From an uncultured Macromonas sp. (GTDB lineage Bacteria; Pseudomonadota; Gammaproteobacteria; Burkholderiales; Burkholderiaceae), in contig CAMLOF010000123.1 in NCBI GenBank assembly GCA_946481585.1, positions 1 through 8,542 on the forward strand: 8,542 nucleotides of DNA, read 5' to 3'. A program made the position numbers and the translations under genes. How positions within the stretch are numbered: position 1 is the stretch's first letter; every line of letters starts with the position of its first letter. A model generated the notes under the pieces. That model did no database searches and was not told the DNA's origin. It saw only the letters and a program-made list of their open reading frames with translations. This document shows positions 1 to 5,482 of the stretch, piece by piece.

Positions 1-134
1 CCAGCGGCATGATCTTCATCCCCTGCAAGGACGGCATCAGCCACAACGAGATCGAAGACGCCCAACCCGGGCATGTGGCCGCAGGCTGCAACGTGCTCCT
101 GCACGCCATGCTGGAGCGCGCCGGGGTGGTTTGA
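1..134 (+). CDS. M20-family Zn-dependent amidohydrolase, C-terminal end (partial)
   Basis: This is the last 43 codons of a gene entering from the left edge, read in the frame starting at base 3 and ending at TGA 132-134. The peptide contains PCKDGISHNEIEDA followed by AAGCNVLLHAMLERAG. That matches the C-terminal block of the M20 peptidase-like amidohydrolases (allantoate amidohydrolase, N-carbamoyl-L-amino-acid hydrolase, beta-ureidopropionase), in which the His of the GISHNE-like motif belongs to the metal/substrate site. The family releases ammonia and CO2, or cleaves the carbamoyl group, from ureido compounds in purine or pyrimidine breakdown. With only the tail visible, the substrate (allantoate, N-carbamoyl amino acid or ureidopropionate) cannot be decided, so no symbol is given. 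An intrinsic terminator follows about 40 bp downstream, so this gene is probably the end of its own transcript and separate from the next operon. Confidence 0.8.
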   Translation, partial: SGMIFIPCKDGISHNEIEDAQPGHVAAGCNVLLHAMLERAGVV

Positions 135-175
135 TCTTCCCCGCTGGGGCGCCCGGCTTCCCTGTTACAGTTTCC

Positions 176-204
176 AGCGCATGCCGCACCACGGCGTGCG
201 TTTT
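176..204 (+). terminator. Intrinsic terminator after the amidohydrolase gene
   Basis: The arms CGCATGCCG (178-186) and CGGCGTGCG (192-200) form a 9-bp stem with one U-G wobble and a CACCA loop, followed directly by TTTT (201-204). A176-T202 and a G-T wobble at 177/201 can extend the stem. It lies about 40 bp past the amidohydrolase stop and 25 bp before the possible leader ORF of the next operon. It fits a Rho-independent terminator, though the T tract is short. An attenuator role for the downstream operon is possible if that promoter lies upstream of 176. Confidence 0.65.
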
Positions 205-228
205 GCCACAACTCGTCAACGGGACTCC

Positions 229-279
229 ATGAGCGCGCACGAATACGGACAGGCAGATTTTCAGGCGATCGCAGCATGA
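229..279 (+). CDS. Possible 16-aa leader peptide coupled to the diguanylate cyclase gene
   Basis: A short ORF (MSAHEYGQADFQAIAA) starts at ATG 229 with a weak GGGA (221-224) four bases upstream. Its TGA stop (277-279) overlaps the ATG (276) of the diguanylate cyclase as ATGA. The next two junctions of the operon have the same ATGA arrangement, and the cyclase start has no good Shine-Dalgarno sequence of its own, so translational coupling is plausible. There is no recognisable family. It may equally be chance, since a 51-bp ORF is easily found in GC-rich DNA. Confidence 0.3.
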   Translation: MSAHEYGQADFQAIAA

Positions 280-1247
280 GTGAAGCCGATCGCAACAGGG
301 AACGGCTGGCGCTGGCGCTGGAGGCGGCCGGGCTGGACCTGTGGGAGAACAACCTGCTGACCGGCGAGGTCACCCGCAAGGCCCTGAAAACGATGCAGGA
401 GCTGGGTTACAGCGATGCCGAAGCCGCTGCCTGTGTTGACGAGATCTTCCAGCTCTTCCACCCCGACGACGTTGCCACGGTCAGGTCGGCGGTGGACGAC
501 CACCTCAGCGGCCGCACCCCCCAGTACCGTTGTGAGTTCCGGCTGCGTGCCAAGAGTGGCGCGTGGGTCTGGTACGCCAACTACGGCAAGGTCATGGACG
601 GTGACAGCGATGCCCCGGGCCAGCGTTTCGTCGGCGTGACCTTCAACATCGACGACCGCAAGCGCAAGGAACACGAGATCGAGGCCATCAACCGCCAACT
701 GGCCGAGAAGAACGCCTTGCTCGAAAGCTACAACCGCCAGCTGGAGTTGCTCGCTTCCACCGACTCCCTTACCGGGTTGGCCAACCGGCGGCGGCTCATG
801 GAGCTGGGCATCAACGAATGCAAGCGCACCGAGCGCTTCCAGCACGACTTGTCGCTGCTGATGATCGACATCGATTTCTTCAAGTCCATCAACGACGCCT
901 GGGGGCACCATGTGGGCGACCGGGTAATCTGTGCCGTGGCTGACACCTGCAGTTCGCGTATCCGCCTGGGGGTGGACTCCGTTGCGCGTGTGGGCGGTGA
1001 AGAGTTCGTTGTGTTGCTGCCAGAGACCGGCCAAGGCAACGCCCTTGCCTTGGCCGAGTCGCTGCGCCAATCGGTGGAGGCGCAGCGCGTGCCCGCGAAC
1101 GACGCAGGCGGCGAAGCCCGCATCACCGTGAGCATTGGCGTGGCCACCCACAACGGCGCTGGCATGACCTTTGAACAACTGCTCAATCAGGCTGACAAGG
1201 CACTCTACCGGGCCAAGCAATCAGGCCGAAACAACGTCAAGGCATGA
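276..1247 (+). CDS. PAS-GGDEF diguanylate cyclase
   Basis: A 323-aa cytoplasmic protein predicted to make cyclic di-GMP from two GTP. Residues ~12-130 form a PAS domain of the PAS_3 type (FHPDDV at 61-66, then a C-terminal strand ending FNIDDRKRKE). A short coiled-coil linker follows (~131-158, IEAINRQLAEKNALLE), then the GGDEF domain (~160-323) with DSLTGLANRR (163-172), the metal-binding DIDFFK (198-203) and the signature GGEEF (240-244), a variant known in active cyclases. No signal peptide or membrane segment is visible, so input presumably comes through the PAS domain. The usual RxxD inhibitory site should sit at -9 to -6 before GGEEF. There the sequence is LGVD, keeping the Asp but not the Arg, so product inhibition may be weak. 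The ATG at 276 is chosen because family homology begins right there. The gene overlaps chrA by ATGA. Confidence 0.93.
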   Translation: MSEADRNRERLALALEAAGLDLWENNLLTGEVTRKALKTMQELGYSDAEAAACVDEIFQLFHPDDVATVRSAVDDHLSGRTPQYRCEFRLRAKSGAWVWYANYGKVMDGDSDAPGQRFVGVTFNIDDRKRKEHEIEAINRQLAEKNALLESYNRQLELLASTDSLTGLANRRRLMELGINECKRTERFQHDLSLLMIDIDFFKSINDAWGHHVGDRVICAVADTCSSRIRLGVDSVARVGGEEFVVLLPETGQGNALALAESLRQSVEAQRVPANDAGGEARITVSIGVATHNGAGMTFEQLLNQADKALYRAKQSGRNNVKA

Positions 1248-2593
1248 CACATCCCGCAAGTTCTTCAGATCGCCCGCAACCGGTGGGCTTTGCCGAGGCG
1301 CTGCGCTTCTGGCTCAAGCTGGGCTTCGTCAGTTTTGGCGGCCCCGCCGGGCAGATCGCCATCATGCACACCGAACTGGTGGAGCGTCGGCGCTGGATCA
1401 GCGAAAAGCGCTTTTTGCACGCTCTCAACTATTGCATGGTGCTGCCCGGCCCCGAAGCGCAGCAACTGGCCACCTATCTGGGCTGGTTGTTGCACCGCAC
1501 GCGGGGTGGTATTGCGGCAGGCGCCTTGTTTGTCCTGCCGTCCTTGTTCCTCCTGATCGCGCTGTCGTGGGTCTACATCGCCTTTGGGCAGATGCCGTTG
1601 GTCGAAGGTCTGTTCTACGGCATCAAGCCAGCGGTCACTGCCATCGTGGTGCATGCGGCATACCGCATAGGCTCGCGGGCGCTGCGCAACGGGGTGTTGT
1701 GGGCCATTGCGGCGGCGGCTTTCGTGGCCATATTCGCCCTCAATGTGCCGTTTCCTGCCATCGTTCTGGCAGCGGCGCTGGTGGGCTACGCAGGCGGCAG
1801 GCTGGCGCCGGGCAAGTTTCAGTTGGGTGGCGGGCACGGCGCGGCGGGCAAAAGCTACGGCCCGGCGCTGATCGACGACGACACCCCCACGCCCGAACAT
1901 GCGCGGTTCCGCTGGACCAGGCTGGCCCGGGTGGCCATTGTGGGCATCCTGCTTTGGGCGTTGCCCATGGCCGCGCTGACGCTGGTCTTCGGCTGGAGCC
2001 ACACCCTCACGCAGATGGGGTGGTTCTTCACCAAGGCGGCCCTCATGACTTTCGGCGGAGCCTATGCCGTGCTGCCCTACGTTTACCAGGGCGCAGTCGT
2101 GCACTACGGTTGGCTCAGCCCGGTGCAGATGATCGATGGTCTGGCATTGGGCGAGACCACACCGGGGCCGCTGATCATGGTCGTGGCTTTCGTTGGCTTC
2201 GTCGGCGGTTATGTCAAGGCGATGTTTGGCCCGGACGCGCTGTTCCTGGCGGGTGCAGTCGCCGCATCGCTGGTTACCTGGTTCACCTTCCTGCCGTCTT
2301 TCCTGTTCATCCTGGCGGGTGGGCCGCTGGTGGAGTCCACCCATGGCGAGCTGAAGTTCACTGCGCCGCTCACGGCCATCACCGGTGCCGTGGTGGGGGT
2401 GATCCTGAATCTGGCGCTTTTCTTCGGCTACCACGTGCTGTGGCCCCAAGGCTTTGCCGGGGGCTTTGACTGGGGTTCTGCGCTGATTGCGCTGGGGGCA
2501 GCGATTGCCCTGTTTCGCTTCAAGAGCAACGTGATGTACGTGATTGCAGCCTGCGCCCTGGCCGGGTTGTTGCTGCGAACGTTGGGTGCATGA
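1244..2593 (+). CDS. chrA: ChrA-type chromate transporter (two-domain CHR family)
   Basis: A 449-aa inner-membrane protein of the long-chain CHR superfamily, built from two homologous CHR halves. The first half has GFVSFGGPAGQ (27-37), HTELVERRRW (42-51) and the hallmark VLPGPEAQQLATYLGW (66-81). The second half repeats the pattern with MTFGGAYAVLPYV (268-280) and LGETTPGPLIMVVAFVGF (302-319). A polar linker (~186-225) separates them, and hydrophobic segments fill the rest. Characterised members export chromate using the proton motive force and give chromate resistance. Many chromosomal copies have no proven resistance role, and sulfate is an analogue of chromate for this family. No chrB-like regulator is adjacent. 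ATG 1244 overlaps the cyclase stop, and the chrA stop overlaps the kinase start (ATGA both times), so it is embedded in a signalling operon, which is unusual for chrA. Confidence 0.93.
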   Translation: MTHPASSSDRPQPVGFAEALRFWLKLGFVSFGGPAGQIAIMHTELVERRRWISEKRFLHALNYCMVLPGPEAQQLATYLGWLLHRTRGGIAAGALFVLPSLFLLIALSWVYIAFGQMPLVEGLFYGIKPAVTAIVVHAAYRIGSRALRNGVLWAIAAAAFVAIFALNVPFPAIVLAAALVGYAGGRLAPGKFQLGGGHGAAGKSYGPALIDDDTPTPEHARFRWTRLARVAIVGILLWALPMAALTLVFGWSHTLTQMGWFFTKAALMTFGGAYAVLPYVYQGAVVHYGWLSPVQMIDGLALGETTPGPLIMVVAFVGFVGGYVKAMFGPDALFLAGAVAASLVTWFTFLPSFLFILAGGPLVESTHGELKFTAPLTAITGAVVGVILNLALFFGYHVLWPQGFAGGFDWGSALIALGAAIALFRFKSNVMYVIAACALAGLLLRTLGA

Positions 2594-4746
2594 GCGGAAG
2601 TGCAATTCTTGCGTTGACCCGCTCGCACTGGCGGGCGGTTTTTTTTGCACTGTTGGCCGTGGTGCTGGTGTGGGGTGGCGGTGAATGGGCTGGCCAGCGT
2701 GAGCGCAATGCGCAGTGGGACAGCCTGCGCCGCTCTGCCGAGGTGCAGATGCTGGCCCTGCGCGGCGTGGCCACACGCTACAGCTACCTGCCCTACACGG
2801 TGGCTCAACAGCCGTTCATGGCGGCATTGCTGCAGCAGCCCACGTTCCCCGCGTTGCGCGACGAGGCCAACGCCTACCTGGAGCGCATCAACCGCCAGGC
2901 GGGTTCCGACGCCCTGTACGTCATGGCCCCCGATGGCACCACGCTGGCTTCCAGCAATTGGGCCTTGCCGCACAGCTTCGTCAACCAGAATTACCGCAAC
3001 CGGCCTTACTTCAAAGAGGCATTGGCCGGGCGCCCCGGGCGCTTCTACGGGGTGGGCAAGACCACGGGCGAGCCCGGCCTCTTCGTTTCGGCGCCGGTGC
3101 TCGACGGCGAGCGGGTGATTGGCGTTGTGGCTGTGAAGGTGAGTTTGCAGCCCGTGGTGGCCACCTGGGACCAACTGCGCGACCCCGTGGTGTTGCTGGA
3201 CGAACGCGGCATTGCCTTCCTGGGGTCGGTGCCAGAGTGGCTCTACAAGACCAGCCGCACCCTGACGGCAGACGAGGTGCACGCCGTGCGTGACGTGGAG
3301 CAATACGGCAGCGCGTGGCAACCCCAGCCCCTGCCTTGGCAGACCGCGCGCCCGGGCGAAGAGCCGAGGCTCGAGATCCAGACACAAGACACCGCACGGA
3401 GCTATTTGGGCCTGTACGAAAGCCTGCCCGATCTGGGCTGGACGCTGGTGCTGATGGCTGACCGGCAAGCGGTCTCCCTGGCGCGGCAGCAGGCCTGGGC
3501 CTTGCTTTCGCTGGCGGCTGGGGTGCTCATCCTTGGGGCGCTGTACTGGGATTTGCGCGAACGCCGCCTGCGCGAAACCCAGCAGGCACAGGCCGAACTG
3601 GAGCGCCGCGTGCAAGAGCGCACCAGCGAGCTGCAGCAGGCGCACGCCTTCCGCCAGTCCATGGAAGACTCCTTGCTGGTGGGCATGCGCGCGCGCGACC
3701 TGGAGGGGCGCATCGTCTACGTCAACGCCGCGTTCTGCGACATGGTGGGCTACCGGGCCGACGAACTCATCGGCCGCCTGCCACCGTACCCCTATTGGCA
3801 CCCGGACGACATCGAAAAACACTGGAGCAACAGCGACATGACCCTGGCGGGCAAGGCAGCAGCCACGGGGTTCGAGTCGCGCGTACGCCACCGCGACGGC
3901 CACGACGTACTCACCATGGTCTATACCGCCAGGCTGATCGACGGGCAGGGCCGACACATTGGCTGGATGAGTTCGGTGGTGGACATCACCGAACAGAAGC
4001 ATGCGCAGGAACAGCAACGCCAGCGCGAGGCACAACTGCAGCGCGTGCAGCGCGTGGTGACGGTGGGCGAGATGGCCTCTACCCTGGCCCACGAATTGAA
4101 GCAGCCGCTCGGCGCACTGGTGAACTACGCGTCCGCCGCACGGCGCTTCGCGGAGCAAGGGCGCCTGGACCTGCTGGACGACAGCCTGGCCGCCTTGGGC
4201 AAGCAGGCCCAGCGTGCATCGGAATTCGTCAGCCGCATACAGCGCTGGGTGCGCCAGCACCCCGAGCAGTGGGAGGTGTGCAACCTTGCCGACGTGGTTG
4301 AACAATCGCTGGACCTGTTGTTGCGTGCCGAGGCGCTGCGCCTGGGCACGGCGCTGCGGGTCGATGCCAGCGGTCCGCCCCCCGTGGTCAAGGGCGACCG
4401 CGTGTTGCTGGAGCAGGTTGTCATCAACCTGGGTATCAACGCGCTGCAGGCCATGCAGTCCGCCAGCAGCGGCAAGCCGGAACTGCAATTCCGTATCAGC
4501 ACAGAAGACACGGTCGTTCGGCTCGAAGTGCTTGACCGTGGGCCGGGCCTGCCAGAAGGCAAGGTGGAGGAACTGTTCGAGCCCTTCTTCACTACCCGCC
4601 AGGACGGTTTGGGCCTGGGGCTGAACATCTGCCGCACCATCGTAGAAAGCCTGGGCGGGACGTTGACGGCAGCCAACCGGCCCGACGGCGGTGCGGTCTT
4701 CACCCTGTGCCTGCCACCTTGCAAGGAGTCTGCACAACATGTCTGA
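2590..4746 (+). CDS. Membrane sensor histidine kinase (dCache-PAS-HisKA-HATPase, DctS/DctB-like)
   Basis: A 718-aa sensor kinase. TM1 is at ~16-32. A periplasmic region of about 265 residues follows and looks like a double Cache domain (NYRNRPYFKEALAG at 134-147, FVSAPV at 165-170, GVVAVKV at 178-184), which in DctB/DctS relatives binds small carboxylates. TM2 is at ~300-321, then a coiled coil (~322-354) and a PAS domain (~355-470, ending VVDITEQK). The dimerisation helix carries phospho-acceptor His501 in HELKQPLGALVNY. The ATP-binding domain has the N box (VINLGINALQAM, 611-622), G1 (DRGPGLP, 649-655), F box (LFEPFFTTR, 662-670) and G2 (GLGLGL, 673-678), so it should be catalytically active. 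It overlaps chrA by ATGA and the response regulator by 8 bases, and the latter is clearly its partner. Codons 10-19 encode an intrinsic-terminator-like structure. The ligand is not determinable; C4-dicarboxylate is a guess by family. Confidence 0.92.
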   Translation: MSGSAILALTRSHWRAVFFALLAVVLVWGGGEWAGQRERNAQWDSLRRSAEVQMLALRGVATRYSYLPYTVAQQPFMAALLQQPTFPALRDEANAYLERINRQAGSDALYVMAPDGTTLASSNWALPHSFVNQNYRNRPYFKEALAGRPGRFYGVGKTTGEPGLFVSAPVLDGERVIGVVAVKVSLQPVVATWDQLRDPVVLLDERGIAFLGSVPEWLYKTSRTLTADEVHAVRDVEQYGSAWQPQPLPWQTARPGEEPRLEIQTQDTARSYLGLYESLPDLGWTLVLMADRQAVSLARQQAWALLSLAAGVLILGALYWDLRERRLRETQQAQAELERRVQERTSELQQAHAFRQSMEDSLLVGMRARDLEGRIVYVNAAFCDMVGYRADELIGRLPPYPYWHPDDIEKHWSNSDMTLAGKAAATGFESRVRHRDGHDVLTMVYTARLIDGQGRHIGWMSSVVDITEQKHAQEQQRQREAQLQRVQRVVTVGEMASTLAHELKQPLGALVNYASAARRFAEQGRLDLLDDSLAALGKQAQRASEFVSRIQRWVRQHPEQWEVCNLADVVEQSLDLLLRAEALRLGTALRVDASGPPPVVKGDRVLLEQVVINLGINALQAMQSASSGKPELQFRISTEDTVVRLEVLDRGPGLPEGKVEELFEPFFTTRQDGLGLGLNICRTIVESLGGTLTAANRPDGGAVFTLCLPPCKESAQHV
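2619..2646 (+). terminator. Intrinsic-terminator-like hairpin inside the kinase 5' end, just after chrA
   Basis: Arms CCGCTCGC (2619-2626) and GCGGGCGG (2631-2638) give an 8-bp stem with one U-G wobble and an ACTG tetraloop, followed immediately by eight T residues (2639-2646). This is a textbook Rho-independent terminator. It begins 25 bp after the chrA stop and lies within codons 10-19 of the kinase gene, where the T tract encodes the Phe-Phe of TM1. It may end part of the cyclase/chrA transcripts. A ribosome translating the kinase start would block hairpin folding, so translation coupled from chrA could act as an antiterminator. Function is inferred from the structure alone. Confidence 0.55.
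4723..4728 (+). promoter_or_regulatory. Shine-Dalgarno deciding the response regulator start
   Basis: AAGGAG sits 10 bases before ATG 4739, inside the end of the kinase gene. It supports the start MSDLDQW rather than the in-frame ATG at 4691, which would add 16 residues with no family counterpart. Unlike the other junctions of this operon, the regulator has its own strong site. Confidence 0.8.
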
Positions 4747-5392
4747 CCTGGACCAGTGGCTATCGCAGGCCACGCTGTACGTGGTGGACGACGACGAGCC
4801 CGTGCGGCACAGCTACCAGGCGCTGTTCCTGTCGCGGGGCTATGCCGTGCGTTCCTTTGGCGACGGCCTCGCCTTTCTGGGCGCGGCAGAGCACGACCGC
4901 CCCGGCTGCGTGCTGCTGGACCGGCGCATGCCCGGCATGAGCGGGCTGCAGGTGTTCGACGAGTTGCTGGCGCGCCGCAGCCTCATCCAGACGGTGTTCC
5001 TGTCGAGTTACGGTGAACTGCCGCTGGCGGTGGACGCCGTCAAGCGCGGCGCCTGTGACTGGCTGGAAAAAGGCTGCAGCGACGAGCAGATCCTGACCAC
5101 GGTGGCCGAGGCGCTGCGCCGTTCCATAGACGCGGCGGCAGAGCGGCAATCCCACGCGGCGGTGCTGGCGCGCTGGCAGCGGCTCACCCCCCGCGAGAAG
5201 GAGGTGGCCCTGCTGCTGGCCCAGGGGCTGACCAGCAAGGAAGCCGTTCGCGTGATGGAAGAGCGCAGCGCCGATGGGCGCACCATCGAGCCGCGCACCA
5301 TCGACACCCACCGCGCCAAGATCTTCATCAAGCTGGACGTGCGCTCCACCCACGAACTGGGCATGCTGGTGGGCCGCCACGGGCTGGAGTGA
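4739..5392 (+). CDS. Two-component response regulator, NarL/FixJ type (REC-LuxR HTH)
   Basis: A 217-aa transcription regulator partnered with the upstream kinase. The receiver domain (~10-125) has the acidic pocket DDD (17-19), phospho-acceptor Asp61 in LLDRRMPGMSG, a switch Ser89 and Lys111 in WLEKGC. The usual Lys-Pro is Lys-Gly here, with Gly112 replacing the conserved proline. The LuxR-type HTH (~147-212) begins LTPREKEVALLLAQGLTSKEA and ends with PRTIDTHRAKIFIKLDVRS. Between the two helices it carries about 8 more residues than FixJ (VMEERSADGRTIE replacing a short turn), and part of that is a 12-bp direct repeat. Family members such as FixJ, DctR and TodT activate promoters once phosphorylated. 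The likely targets are transport or catabolic genes, or this operon itself. It overlaps the kinase by 8 bases and is the last gene of the operon. Confidence 0.92.
   Translation: MSDLDQWLSQATLYVVDDDEPVRHSYQALFLSRGYAVRSFGDGLAFLGAAEHDRPGCVLLDRRMPGMSGLQVFDELLARRSLIQTVFLSSYGELPLAVDAVKRGACDWLEKGCSDEQILTTVAEALRRSIDAAAERQSHAAVLARWQRLTPREKEVALLLAQGLTSKEAVRVMEERSADGRTIEPRTIDTHRAKIFIKLDVRSTHELGMLVGRHGLE
5278..5304 (+). repeat. 12-bp direct repeat in the response regulator HTH region
   Basis: GCGCACCATCGA occurs at 5278-5289 and again at 5293-5304, a period of 15 bp or five codons. It encodes RTIEP then RTID in the insertion between the two HTH helices. The repeat keeps frame and looks like a small tandem duplication that lengthened the inter-helix turn. 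Confidence 0.75.
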
Positions 5393-5420
5393 GCTGAAGC
5401 GGCGCCGCGCCGCGATGAGC

Positions 5421-5444
5421 CGTGCAGGGATAATCCCCGGCACG
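5421..5444 (+). promoter_or_regulatory. Nested dyad with GATAAT box upstream of glmU
   Basis: CGTGC (5421-5425) pairs with GCACG (5440-5444), enclosing GGGAT-A-ATCCC (5427-5437). GATAAT at 5429-5434 matches a sigma-70 -10 box at five of six positions, but I see no convincing -35 at the usual distance. The site sits about 40 bp before the glmU start and after the response regulator stop. It could be the glmU promoter, an operator or an RNA hairpin. It lacks a T tract, so it is not a standard terminator. Confidence 0.35.
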
Positions 5445-5471
5445 CGCGCAAGGCGCATGAACAGTATTCGT

Positions 5472-5477
5472 CAGGAG
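5472..5477 (+). promoter_or_regulatory. Shine-Dalgarno deciding the glmU start
   Basis: CAGGAG lies five bases upstream of ATG 5483. The in-frame GTG at 5477 overlaps this site, so it is not a credible start, and ATG 5483 is used. Confidence 0.75.
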
Positions 5478-5482
5478 TGGAC

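Noticed and set aside
203..231. TTGCCA as -35 of a promoter for the signalling operon
   Set aside because: No acceptable -10 lies 16-18 bp downstream (TCCATG region), and the site overlaps the T tract of the terminator.
261..1220. Minus-strand open frame of about 320 codons opposite the diguanylate cyclase
   Set aside because: It has no motifs and lies fully antisense to a PAS-GGDEF gene whose motifs are intact, so it is a codon-bias shadow.
1401..1418. Near-perfect palindrome around AAAAGCGCTTTT inside chrA
   Set aside because: It has no loop to make a hairpin and lies in conserved coding sequence (SEKRF), and there is no start or gene boundary nearby; treated as chance.
1265..4773. Very long minus-strand open frames (about 500 and 780 codons) opposite chrA and the sensor kinase
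   Set aside because: They lie exactly opposite genes with clear family motifs, give low-complexity His/Gln/Arg-rich translations with no recognisable domain, and are the expected shadow of GC-rich codon bias.
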